The notes below the pieces were generated by a model. It was not told the DNA's origin and ran no database searches. It saw only the letters and a program-made list of their open reading frames with translations. The position numbers and the translations under genes are program-made. From positions 83,042,860-83,106,859 of the forward strand of contig OZ020589.1 in assembly GCA_963971535.1 (NCBI GenBank): a stretch of 64,000 nucleotides of DNA, read 5' to 3'. Shown here in pieces: positions 1 to 9,955 of this stretch. Source of the stretch: Notolepis coatsorum. Taxonomy: Eukaryota; Chordata; Actinopteri; Aulopiformes; Paralepididae. Numbering within the stretch: position 1 is the first letter of the stretch; the number at the start of each line of letters is the position of its first letter.

Positions 1-268
1 TCGGGTCTATCACAGTGTTTAGAGGGTCTGTCAGTGTTTAGATGGTCTATCAGTGTTTAGAGGGTCTATCACAGTCTTTAGAGGGTCTATCAGTGTTTAG
101 AGGGTCTATCACAGTGTTTAGAGGGTCTGTCACAGTGTTTAGACGGTCTGATACAGTGTTTAGAGGGTCTGTCACAGTGTTTAGAGGGTCTATCAGTGTT
201 TAGAGGGTGTGATAGACCCTCTAAACACTGTGATAGACCCGACAAACACTGTGATAGACCCTCTAAAC
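1..268. repeat. Bidirectional minisatellite, left arm
   Basis: Tandem array of a 19-21 bp unit of the form GGGTCTATCACAGTGTTTAGA, with variants lacking the CA dinucleotide or carrying GTCGG in place of AGAGG. Near 205 the array flips strand and continues as the reverse complement. It was originally continuous with the array from 1199; a hAT derivative separates the two. Open frames read through it are repeat artefacts. Confidence 0.95.
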
Positions 269-1198
269 CAGACCTGGGCATTGTACGGCCCGCGGGCCGG
301 ATCCGGCCCGCGGGATGATTCTGACCGGCCCGCGCAAGATTACATGATAATAAAAAAAAATTTAAAAAATATAAAAAAAAATATTTTTTTTAATATTTTT
401 TTTTTTTTACTTTTTTTTTCGTGTCAACGTTCACACGCACAGTATACGCTTAGGAGACATGCTCAGAAGATGTTGGTTCTCTTTGGATCCACCTACATAT
501 GTGAACAGACATTCTCAGTCATGACATTTACCAAGTCCAGGTACAGATCCTCTCTCACTGATGAACATCTGGCAGCTGTGCTTCGCATCTCCACCTCAGA
601 CATGCAACCTGACTTTGATGGACTTGTTAAAGCTCAACAGAGACTGGATTTCTCACACTGAATGAAAAAAAAAGAACTGAAGAACACTAAAATGTGGAAA
701 TATAACAAGTGAAATGGGACACTTGATATTTTTTTTTCTTTTTTTTTGCACAGTTCTGAAAACATTAAATGTTTAATATAGGCATGTAAAGTAAAAAAAG
801 GCTACAAAACTGGGACACTTTTCTTTACACAGTTCAGTGACATGTCTTGTTTATTTTTGCTATAAGATGATGTGATGTCTTTAGAAAGCTAAGAAAATCC
901 TTGTTTCAATAGTATATGAAACTCAAATGCCCTTTGTTATTAATGTTTCACATTTTGTTTATCATTTTGGAAATAAATTCTATTTGAATAAATGATATTT
1001 TTGAAAGCTAACCTCACCTTTTAATTGCCAAATAATAACATACACTCTTACCAGGGGTCAAAACAATGCAATTTACTGCTTTTTATATAGAAATAAAATG
1101 TATATTATGCATAATTGAGTTTGGAATTTTGGCCCGGCCCCCCAACATATTTTCAGTTGCTCATTCGGCCCCCCGGGAAAAATAATTGCCCACCCCTG
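269..1198 (+). mobile_element. Internally deleted hAT element, 930 bp, 8-bp TSD
   Basis: The element begins CAGACCTGGGCA and ends TGCCCACCCCTG, imperfect inverted ends of the hAT/Charlie type. It is flanked by a perfect 8-bp direct repeat, CTCTAAAC, at 261-268 and 1199-1206, taken from the minisatellite unit. Inside are GC-rich subterminal blocks (GGCCCGCGGGCC), A/T homopolymer stretches and the last part of a transposase gene. A related copy in the other orientation lies at 61569-62474. It cannot encode a full transposase and would have to be mobilised in trans. Confidence 0.9.
470..661 (+). pseudogene. hAT transposase C-terminal remnant
   Basis: 63 residues ending in a stop, open in frame for some distance upstream as well. 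The segment has the CEQTFSVM...K..R.SLTDEHL...LRI pattern of the hAT C-terminal dimerisation region, as seen in GTF2IRD2/Charlie-type proteins. The RNase-H-like catalytic core and the BED finger are absent, so this is not an active enzyme. The copy at 62107-62298 is nearly identical in sequence and has exactly the same length. Confidence 0.8.
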
Positions 1199-2036
1199 CT
1201 CTAAACACTGTGATAGACCCTCTAAACACTGTGATAGACCCGACAAACACTGTGATAGACCCGACAAACACTGTGATAGATCTATCACAGTGTTTAGAGG
1301 GTCTATCACAGTGTTTGTCGGGTCTATCACAGTGTTTGTCGGGTCTATCACAGTGTTTAGAGGGTCTGTCAGTGTTTAGAGGGTCTGTCCCAGTGTTTAG
1401 AGGGTCTATCAGTGTTTAGAGGGTGTGATAGACCCTCTTAACACTGTAATAGACCCTACAAACACTGTGATAGACCCTCTAAACACTGATAGACCCTCTA
1501 AACACTGTGATAGACCCTCTAAACACTGATAGATCTATCAGTGTTTACAGTGTTTGTCGGGTCTATCACAGTGTTTAGAGGGTCTGTCAGTGTTTAGAGG
1601 GTCTATCAGTGTTTAGAGGGTCTATCACAGTCTTTAGAGGGTCTATCAGTGTTTAGAGGGTCTATCACAGTGTTTAGAGGGTCTGTCACAGTGTTTAGAC
1701 GGTCTGATACAGTGTTTAGAGGGTCTGTCACAGTGTTTAGAGGGTCTATCATAGTGTTTAGAGGGTCTATCAGTGTTTAGAGGGTCTGTCACAGTGTTTA
1801 GAGGGTCTGTCCCAGTGTTTAGAGGGTCTGTCCCAGTGTTTAGAGGGTCTATCAGTGTTTAGAGGGTGTGATAGACCCTCTAAACACTGTAATAGACCCT
1901 ACAAACACTGTGATAGACCCTCTAAACACTGTGATAGACCGTCTAAACACTGTGATAGATCTATCACAGTGTTTACAGTGTTTGTCGGGTCTATCACAGT
2001 GTTTAGAGGGTCTATCACAGTGTTTGTAGGGTTTGT
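1199..2036. repeat. Bidirectional minisatellite, right arm
   Basis: Continuation of the 19-21 bp array. Orientation flips several times (near 1280, 1429, 1529, 1869 and 1960). The flip at 1266-1295 is a perfect 30-bp palindrome centred on AGATCT; the 1869 junction resembles the one near 205. Blocks of about 10-20 units recur in the same order (near 20-230 and 1580-1870), suggesting block-wise as well as unit-wise amplification. Confidence 0.93.
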
Positions 2037-2089
2037 AATCACTCGTTTAGCATTTCAAATATTTTAATATTTAAATAAATAAAACTTAC

Positions 2090-2278
2090 ATCAACTCCGA
2101 GCAGCAGTTTCTCCGTAGGCTCCTTGAAGTACACCATAAGGAGTGTTCTTCGAAGCCTCTGGATCATATCTGGCCAGAACTTCCCTGATCTCCGGGTTGT
2201 CCAGTTTCTGGCAGAACTGCAGGATGGTCCGTCCTCTCTGACCCAGGGCATCTTGGATCTTTTGAAGGGCATCGGTGT
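2090..2278 (-). CDS. Candidate terminal exon of an unknown two-exon gene
   Basis: On the minus strand a pyrimidine-rich tract and CAG (2281-2279) precede a 189-bp segment followed by GTAAGT (2089-2084). Joined to the 16-nt candidate exon at 4622-4607 it gives an uninterrupted 67-residue frame ending in TGA just before that GT. The product is rich in amphipathic helix: residues about 7-30 (DALQKIQDALGQR...ILQFCQ) and 34-43, then a Tyr/Gly-rich tail. The stop lies 2 nt upstream of the putative donor, so this may be the last exon or the GTAAGT may be fortuitous. A second frame is also open. I do not recognise the family. Confidence 0.35.
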
Positions 2279-2281
2279 CTG

Positions 2282-3370
2282 TCAGGAGGCCAAAGTGGGA
2301 GAAACAATTAGATCTGAAATTAGTTTCAAAATGGTTGCACTGTGGGGAAAATTTAAAAGTACAGTAGATTACAGTAGATTATTATCTGTTCTTATGCATG
2401 CCTGGTGATACTAAATCCAAATTGAACTCAGGCATTTGAAAGATAATATATATATAAATGTGCGAATTGGCTATAATAAGGTCATTTATAAGCATCATAT
2501 TCTATAATAATATTTCAAATTGCATTGGTCCGGATGGGAGAATTCAGTACTGCATCTACAGAACCTTCAGTTTAATCATCTTCCCTTTATTAATTTCCTT
2601 CGATTTTTTTTTACACATGTCCTCAAGAGGGGACTGAACGAGATCAGTGGCCGTTTTTAATGTTTGGTCATTATTAGCATGGTGTTATTCACTGTCAAAG
2701 ATGCAAAGAAACATCATAATTCATATTCTCATTTGTTTCATCACAATTTAAGCAAGCCTAGTAATAGACACAATATTTCTGACAATGTGAATACATTCCC
2801 TGAGGTCCATAGATGTCCCTAGATACCAATAATATGCAAATGGACCTTTCGATTTTGATTACTATTATTGTGAAATAATAATTAAATGTGAAATATTGCT
2901 ATGTTATTGTGAGATTACAAAATCTGATGTGATATTACAGAGGATTTTGATTACAGTATTTTATTGTGAAATAATAATTAAATTATGTGAAATCAAAGGA
3001 TACTGTATGAATGTCACTGTAATATGACACTCATAGCAGAATTAGTTATCAATAACCTACCTGTATAAATGTTAAAAGTTGTTGCAAATATGTTTTTCCC
3101 CTCATAAATATACCACTATATACATTAATTTCTTATATTAGTTTTAAAATGACCATTTAACAGTTTAACAGTGCTCTGAAAATGCTCTGAGAACATGCGG
3201 TCATCATTCACTGTTTTAAGCACAAACACATTAGGGAGGGAGGGAGAGAGACAGGCCCGGTTTACCATGACTTTTTAGCAAGCAAGGTAGCAGCAATGCT
3301 AAGCTAACTGATTGTGCCAGTGTATCCTGTTAAAGAATACATCATAAGCCACATTTTGAAACGTTACTGA
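2282..3370. other. AT-rich non-coding stretch (candidate intron)
   Basis: No coding potential or recognisable element. AT-rich with short internal similarities (TGTGAAATAATAATTAAAT occurs near 2870 and 2970) and a GGGAGGGAGGGAGAGAG run near 3235. It lies within the intron of the proposed minus-strand gene. Confidence 0.5.
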
Positions 3371-3605
3371 CGTTAGCCTACATAAAATGTATAACAGTAT
3401 ATACAACAGGTGGATATCACTAAACACCAAAATCAAGAAACATTCATCATAGCTAACTGCTAACGCTACTAGCTAAATTAGCTTCAGCTAGCAGGCATGA
3501 ATAACGGTTAATATAATATTCTCTACCATGTAAAAACGAACACGGCACTACTCCGCTGGCGTTTGCAATCGAAAGCATACATACAACATACAACATACAA
3601 CATAC
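3371..3605. repeat. 235-bp perfect direct repeat, copy A
   Basis: This segment recurs 967 bp downstream (4338-4572) with no difference that I can find by eye. It ends in a short CATACAA array. It lacks TG...CA ends and has no visible TSD, so a recent local duplication fits better than an LTR. Confidence 0.9.
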
Positions 3606-4337
3606 TCCCATAATCTAATCATCATACATTTCACATCTCTTCCCCTTGTTACACAAACATACAATATCAATATACAAATACAAACATTTGAACACAATGC
3701 CAAATATTTCCTCACCCGTTATCCATCCCCAGAGCGAATGAAAAGAAAAAACAGCGATCCGCGTTGTAACGCGCATGCGCAGAAGCGCAAACGCACAGCA
3801 ACCGATGTACACCGCGACAACGTACAACTATTATCACAAAACACTCAGTTTCGTCCTAATACAATGCCACGACATCCACCGCGTCCTCTAATACTTCCTA
3901 ACCATCATTTTCAAAACTCTAATCATAACACATGTCGCCCGCAAACTCACAAAACAGTCGCACGCAAGCTAACAGCCTAGCCAGCCTCATGCTCCCCTTC
4001 TTAGGTCCCACAATATGACGTCATCAACCCGCGACTGCTTCTCCATAACAACATCGTCTTACAATTATTACTGCATTAAATATAACCATTAATACGGCCA
4101 CAATCACACCAACGAACCACTCGACTCGCTTCTTAACAACAATATCTTCCACAGTGTTTCGTCAAATCTCTCACCTCGCCGCCTTAACGTCCCTAGATTT
4201 ACCGCGGCTCTTCCACAGAGCTAAGCTAGTTAGCCCCAACTCCCAATATGACTCCAGTGCTTGCACATTGTATCTACCGCTTGTTACATTACTTCTTTCA
4301 ATAGTTTCGCCGCACTCATTTTCACCGCGCTTAAGAG
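3606..4337. promoter_or_regulatory. CpG-rich, promoter-like spacer with an NRF1-type site
   Basis: The stretch is visibly richer in CpG than its surroundings. It contains GCGCATGCGCAG at 3771-3782, matching the NRF1 palindrome consensus, plus many CGC/GCG motifs to about 4335. No convincing ORF. It could be a CpG-island promoter for either strand, or unmethylated repeat DNA; promoter activity is inference. Confidence 0.4.
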
Positions 4338-4572
4338 CGTTAGCCTACATAAAATGTATAACAGTATATACAACAGGTGGATATCACTAAACACCAAAAT
4401 CAAGAAACATTCATCATAGCTAACTGCTAACGCTACTAGCTAAATTAGCTTCAGCTAGCAGGCATGAATAACGGTTAATATAATATTCTCTACCATGTAA
4501 AAACGAACACGGCACTACTCCGCTGGCGTTTGCAATCGAAAGCATACATACAACATACAACATACAACATAC
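4338..4572. repeat. 235-bp perfect direct repeat, copy B
   Basis: Second copy of the segment at 3371-3605. The sequence diverges immediately outside both ends, which fixes the repeat boundaries. Confidence 0.9.
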
Positions 4573-4606
4573 AACATAATCGACATTATTGCCATGCAGT
4601 ACTCAC

Positions 4607-4656
4607 CGATGCAGAGAGACATGAGGTAGCAGCCAGGAAGCTGCCGCACAGGTGCA
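4607..4656 (-). CDS. Candidate first exon of the unknown two-exon gene
   Basis: On the minus strand, ATGTCTCTCTGCATCG (4622-4607) is followed directly by GTGAGT (4606-4601), a consensus donor. Upstream is a GC-box-like CCCCGCCTCCCAGAATGCA stretch (about 4654-4672). The split codon G|AC joins in phase with the exon at 2278-2090. An upstream ATG at about 4655 opens a different frame, with a hydrophobic start, that also reaches the donor. The start choice is uncertain, and the gene call rests on splice logic only. Confidence 0.3.
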
Positions 4657-4734
4657 TTCTGGGAGGCGGGGCAGCACAAGTGCAGTGCAGTCTGGGTGAT
4701 GAGACAATGATGACAGCATGTTGAGCAGCATCCG

Positions 4735-4935
4735 TTGATTCAACATTTATTAGATATTGGCATTTCAATCATTAAAATGCAACCACAAAACAATATTGAT
4801 TCAATGATATGTTTTCAACATTAGTCAATTGCTTTAAAGGTTAATGGGTGATTCAACATCAATCGTCGACCTTAACCAAAAATCAAGCATTGTGACCATA
4901 AATCAACATTGAATTAACACCTTTTGCTATCTGGG
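4735..4935. repeat. Unclassified repeat with CAACATTGAWT motifs
   Basis: Repeated short motifs of the form TTGATTCAACAT / AATCAACATTGAATT in both orientations and no ORF. This looks like a degraded dispersed repeat; I cannot name the family. Confidence 0.4.
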
Positions 4936-5029
4936 TAATGAAACTACTGTAACAATTAAGATAGCTAAAATTACATTACAGTGTAAAACAAAAACAAAAA
5001 ATTACTTTACAGTGTTAAAAACAATTTAA

Positions 5030-5922
5030 AAACAATTTAAGATCAAATGTTTTAAGTGAATCTACTGTAAATGCAGCAGAGGTTTTGAGGCAGGTTATTC
5101 TAAAGAGTTAATGCTCTAAAAATAAAAGATCTCCTTAAAGCGTTGGTTTTAGGACCTGGCAATTCAAGCTGCCCACTACTGGAACCTCTAGTGTAATGTT
5201 CGTGCACAGTATTACTAAAAACAATCTGATTATGTATAAAAACAGGAGTTTTACTGCTCATGACCAACTTGAACGGCACAAGTATATTAAAAGACAATCT
5301 ATTGTCAACGTTAAGCCAAGAGAGGCGGGCATGCATACGGCTCACATTAGACCTTAGTGAGCAGCCCAGTAACAACCGTGCTGCCCTGTTCTGGACCACC
5401 TGGAGCTTCCTGAGGTCACCACTGGCAGCAGATGACCACATCGCAGAGCAATATTCAAGATGACATAAAACTAAACTTTGACATAAAAGGGGACGGGAAA
5501 CAAAAGAAGCACATTTCCTGGAAATACCAATTGCTCTTCCCATTTTTAAAACAATATAATTAATATGCTGAGACCAAGACAGAGTGCAATCCAGCATCAC
5601 TCCAAGGAGTTTAGTACTTTCAACTTGTTGAACTGCCGAATTACACAAGTTTAAATGAAGCTTTGGATTTGTAGATAACCTGTGCCTTGTTCCCAGCACA
5701 ATACATTTAGTCTTGGAGATATTAAGAACAAGTCTATTACATACTACCCAGCCATGCACAACTTTAAGTTCTCTGCTCAAAACTTCATTAAGTACATTGC
5801 ATGATGGTGCAGCGTAATACAATGTTGAATCATCTGCATAAAGAACTGTTGTAGCACATTTGGTAGCCCAAGATAGGTCATTAGTAAATACAGAGAAGAG
5901 CAAAGGTCCTAGGCAACTTAAT
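5030..5922 (-). pseudogene. 5'-truncated LINE reverse transcriptase (L2/CR1/Jockey type)
   Basis: A 270-residue frame begins within RT motif B (the end of the PQGS.LGPLLF block) and carries the catalytic box YADD at residues 31-34. The SKTK..VLG and KLLGV.LD thumb motifs and the C-terminal LEYCS..W...A...LRKLQ.VQNRAARL block follow. The frame ends at a TAG where LINEs of this type have the Trp of LWNNLP; the LP-containing continuation is still visible down to about 5030. Endonuclease and palm motif A are missing, so it is dead. Its 5' breakpoint is fused to the next LINE fragment. Confidence 0.85.
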
Positions 5923-6697
5923 TCCACCATCGTGGAGTGAGAAGAGAGAATAGCCTGCTTCGCTTTAATGACCCCCCAGGAGCTCGGATAGGAGTGGGTC
6001 TGAGGCGGCCAGAAGATGCAGTGCGTAGGGGTCTTGAAGGCGTGTAGTTAGAAGATGCAGAGTGTAGGGATCTTGAGGGTGTGTACTTAGAAGATGCAGA
6101 GTGTAGGGGTCTTGAGGGTGTGTAGTTAGAAGATATAGAGCGTAGCGGTCTTGAGGGTGTGTAGTTAGAAGATGCAGAGCGTAGCGGTCTTGAGGGTGTG
6201 CAGTTAGAAGATGCAGAGTGTAGGGGCCTTGAGGGTGTGTAGTTAGAAGATGCAGAGTGTAGGGATCTTGAGGGTGTGTACTTAGAAGATGCAGAGTGTA
6301 GGGGTCTTGAGGGTGTGTAGTTAGAAGATATAGAGCGTAGCGGTCTTGAGGGTGTGTAGTTAGAATAGGCAGAGCGTAGGGGCCTTGAGGGTGTGCAGTT
6401 AGAAGATGCAGAGCGTAGGGGCCTTGAGGGTGTGTAGTTAGAAGATGCAGAGCGTAGGGGTCTTGAGGGTGTGTAGTTAGAAGATGCAGAGCATAGGGGT
6501 CTTGAGGGTGTGTAGTTAGAGGTTGTAGAGCGGAGGGGTCTTGAGGGTGTGTAGTTAGAGACCATTGACCAGAGGTAGGAGGGAGCCGTTCCCCTCGCAC
6601 CACGGTATGCCAGGTCAAGAACCTTGAAGTGGATTTGCCCGGCAATGGGCACTGGCTTTGGGAACGTTGATCTTGTGTGTCCTAAAGATTTATGCAA
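5918..6697 (-). pseudogene. LINE RT C-terminal fragment with an in-frame 13-residue expansion
   Basis: The frame opens with LINE C-terminal sequence (AGQIHFK.LDLAYRGARGTAPSYL), then repeats a 13-residue block SNYTPSRPLRSAS fourteen times, and closes with SGRLRPTPIRAPG...RSRLFSLLTPRWWN. The single-copy equivalent of the block can be seen in the related fragment at 40258-40600, so the array arose by expansion of LINE codons. It ends at WWN, where the neighbouring LINE begins. No endonuclease or RT catalytic part remains. Confidence 0.85.
6020..6560. repeat. 39-bp coding-derived minisatellite, 14 units
   Basis: The unit is 39 bp (GGTCTTGAGGGTGTGTAGTT plus 19 bp). Units 6-9 and 11-14, counted along the minus strand, repeat the same variant order, giving a higher-order period of about 195 bp. 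All units stay in frame. Confidence 0.93.
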
Positions 6698-6772
6698 TAT
6701 TGTTTTTCATACATCCATAAAATTCAGTTCAGTACAGGTACATCACATGAGTAATTACATTTATTTTCTTCT

Positions 6773-6787
6773 CCAGCAGATGGCAGT
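6773..6787 (+). promoter_or_regulatory. CTCF-type core motif
   Basis: CCAGCAGATGGCAGT matches the vertebrate CTCF core CCASYAGRKGGCRSY at every position. Occupancy is unknown; a single match in 64 kb could be by chance. Confidence 0.4.
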
Positions 6788-6849
6788 ATCGCCCCGTGGT
6801 TGGCTTCCCATTGGCTGACTGGTCACTTTGCTGAAATGCTGCAAGCAAA

Positions 6850-6936
6850 GAGGTCAGGTGTAGGGAAGAGGACAATCAGAGGTCAGGTGTAGGGAAGAGG
6901 ACAGTCAGAGGTCAGGTGTAGGGAAGAGGACAGTCA
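6850..6936. repeat. 29-bp tandem repeat, 3 units
   Basis: Three near-identical copies of GAGGTCAGGTGTAGGGAAGA followed by GGACARTCA; one A/G difference between the first unit and the other two. Confidence 0.9.
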
Positions 6937-7234
6937 GAGGTGGAGATGAATAGGAGGCGATGAAACAGTGAAATACGTCATCAATATGCACCAAAATATA
7001 ACAGAAATCACTGCATGTCTTGTTTAACAATGGCAAGTTTAAAATGTCAATATGTTTCTAAGAACCTAAACATTGCAAAGTTGTCCCTAAATCAAATAAG
7101 TCTCTATTTCTAAATGTTCTACTGGTATGAGCTATTTTACGTCCAACTCCAACTGTTTATTCTTTCCAGAGCTGATGATGGAAGTAGCATGGAAATAAAC
7201 GTCTCCCTTCCGTTTGTCTCAGCTGGTTGAACTG

Positions 7235-7240
7235 CACAGG

Positions 7241-7313
<73 letters not shown>

Positions 7314-7497
7314 CTGAGTCTGATAGAGATAGCTCACCAAATTCTACCCCCCCCCCTCTCTCTCTAGAATTCTTGGGAAGTGCTTGTTCATGTTAGTCTT
7401 GGTGCATGGCACTAGTGTGAGTGGGGGAGAAAGCGCATGGCTCTGCAACTACAGTATGTGATTTGACATACATGTATATTATTCTCCCTCCATCCCC

Positions 7498-7580
<83 letters not shown>

Positions 7581-7733
7581 GTCTCACCCTCCCTCCTTTT
7601 CCTTCCTTTCTCTCTGTATATTCCTCTCTCTCTCTGTTATATCTGCTGGGTCTATTTCCATCCATCCCTCCATCCATCTGTCCATCTTCTCCTCTTACTG
7701 TCTTTCCACTGCTAGGGTTCAAATTGAAAAATA

Positions 7734-7828
<95 letters not shown>

Positions 7829-7830
7829 TG
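7235..7830. repeat. Cluster of (TC)n, (GA)n and (GACA)n microsatellites
   Basis: (TC)n at about 7235-7308, 7355-7365 and 7497-7580, (GA)n at about 7737-7795, running straight into (GACA)n to about 7828. The long Leu-Ser and Arg-Glu frames across these are artefacts. Confidence 0.95.
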
Positions 7831-7977
7831 TACTGAGGAATGGTGTGCCAAAAACTCTTTGTCGCATCAAGCATAAAATGATCAAATTCTGCACACACGG
7901 CAAGAACTGCCTTGTACAGATGGCAAATGGCATGTACATGTACATATGTCCAAAAATGCTGTGCACAGCTGTAAGGT

Positions 7978-8193
7978 ATGCTGGCATACCAGCCGTTCAC
8001 ACACAGAGCTGCCTCTACTCCTGCATCTCACGGCCTGCAAGGGGGAAACCTAACTTCCTACTGTCTGCACCGCTCTTCAAAGCAGTGCATTTCAGTTTGC
8101 GGAGTAGCTTTATGGAATGGACTACAACTGGAAATGAAACAGAGCAACAACATTGCACAGTTCAACAATAGATACAAAAAAGCACTGATAGAC
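7978..8193 (+). pseudogene. Possible LINE RT C-terminal scrap
   Basis: The frame ...ISVCGVALWNGLQLEMKQSN.IAQFNNRYKKALI resembles the WN.LP..IK....FK..LK C-terminus of Jockey/L2-type LINEs, preceded by a HTR-like segment. Short and frameshifted; assignment by motif only. Confidence 0.35.
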
Positions 8194-8197
8194 TTAA

Positions 8198-9028
8198 CAC
8201 ATTGACTGCCGGAGGTCGCTGTGGGTGTATGGCCGTTTGTGCCAGCGCTTTGTTCAATGGAGAGAATGCCGTGTTTGCTAAAACTATTAAATATTATAGC
8301 TATGGATCTAATAACGTTGTCGATGGTCAGTGAGTTTCTTCTGGTCAACATGCAAAAAACTGATTCTTTTTTCATCTGTACATTTCCGTTTTATAGTTTG
8401 AGTGATTCTGAGTAATCCCAGGAAAAGACGCGAGAACAGCCCTTTAGTTAAATCCACTTATCACGTTGTCATTTTTCCCCTGATTATCGAATCTTCCTGA
8501 AATCAACGCTAGATTATCGTTATTATGTCTCCTCATGCACGCCCCTCCATGCTGTGATGTGACCAACGGGAAACAGCACACACACATTCCACACAGACAG
8601 CTTCGATCGCGGGAGAAAAACATATCAGATCAACGCAAGATTGGATGTATACTGTTCTTACCTTGTCTCTGATGTATGCAAAAAAAAATTCTAATTATCT
8701 GATCGCCATTCCAAGTACTGGTTGCGGTAGTCTGTCCCACGTTATCCGGCATTGCATACGAACGAGGGGCGGGGACAGCCTAGTTGATGCATCGTTGTAA
8801 GCGATTGTCTTGCCGGAGTATTTAAACCCCGCCCGCACGGCTCAGCTTGGCCCAGAAAACAAACTACATCGTTTCAAATGGAGTGCAATAGTGGCCGCAA
8901 GGCGTTTGCACAGGCTGCCCTGATGAATTATGAATGGCAATAGCGAATAAAAGAAAAACGGATCCAATAACGAGTATACTCGTTGTCTGGCGCTCAACGA
9001 TTGGAACGGCTCGTTGCAGCAGAAAAAG
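8198..9028. mobile_element. piggyBac-like non-autonomous element, type 2
   Basis: TTAA at 8194-8197 precedes CACATTGACTGCC; TTAA at 9029-9032 follows the other end. From 8414 on the sequence matches the truncated copy at 38961-39628, whose right end (revcomp CTCATTCAGCGCC then TTAA) is better preserved. No transposase ORF. The right end of this copy is degenerate, so the boundary is less certain there. Confidence 0.65.
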
Positions 9029-9032
9029 TTAA

Positions 9033-9819
9033 TACAGAACTGAGGAACTATAGATAGTTACTCTCAGGGGATGTTTTGATTTCTTCAAGACTAAAAAGTG
9101 GTTGTTGTTTATTTTATTTATTATACATCTTTCTCTCTTTTAGGTAATAAGAGTTTATTTTATTTAATTTTTTAATACTTTATTGTGTCAATAAAGTCAC
9201 TCTACATTTAGAGTACACACACATAAATATAGTCACACATACATGTATGCATACATACACATACATACATACGTAAATACACACACAAATGTACATACGA
9301 ACGTATATTGTAAATCTTGACACTTAAAGTTTTTTATATATTTACCCATCACCCATACAAAAACACATAGACAAAAGGGTGAGTACCAGTATAGATCTTA
9401 CTGATCCTGGACTGGTAAACCTATCCATCCATCCATAGTAGGCTATACATCCAATATCCATACCTACTCGTCCCCACATACATAAAATAAACAATAAAAG
9501 TTAAAAATTATAATAATAATAACATAAAAAATAGGGAAAAAGGACTTGAATTTTCATTGTAGGTGTAGGCCTATTAGACGACAGACAGATCAGGCTTTGA
9601 GGTGAGGAGTTAAGTAACATGAAACAGTAATAGAAAACTAGAGTAGTAGTAGCAGTAGTAGTAGGAAGAGTTATCTTTGATCTACTACTCAATTGTTGGG
9701 GAAGAGAGTTTATTTTAAATGTTGTGATATTTCCCCTTCTACCACTCATCCTTGTTTGTTTTTCTATAGATGAAGACGGACTAATTTGTTTGTTTACATT
9801 TAGTCTTTACTGTGATTTG
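9033..9819. other. AT-rich flank without a gene
   Basis: ATACATAC-type simple repeats (about 9235-9300), a CCATCCATCC run near 9424, and a (TAG)n stretch near 9643. No convincing ORF. This is the sequence into which the Penelope-like element inserted. Confidence 0.6.
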
Positions 9820-9919
9820 TATGTTTGTTGTGTCAAGTTAGACCACGCTCCAGTGGCGGACTGGCCATCGGGACGTTCGGGACGAATCCCGATGGGCCGG
9901 AACCAAAGTGGGCTGGTCC

Positions 9920-9920
9920 A

Positions 9921-9955
<35 letters not shown>

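Noticed and set aside
1-2036. CRISPR-like array of regular direct repeats
   Set aside because: Units are contiguous without unique spacers, flip orientation, and lie in vertebrate-type DNA; this is a minisatellite.
3371-4572. Short LTR element with 235-bp terminal repeats
   Set aside because: No TG...CA ends, TSD, primer-binding site or purine tract; a local duplication is simpler.
7214-8000. Long Leu-Ser, Arg-Glu and Cys-Leu-Ser-Val open frames on both strands
   Set aside because: They are translations of (TC)n, (GA)n and (GACA)n microsatellites; the same holds for frames at 12204-12458, 13205-13536, 30476-30691, 35613-35798 and 38012-38412.
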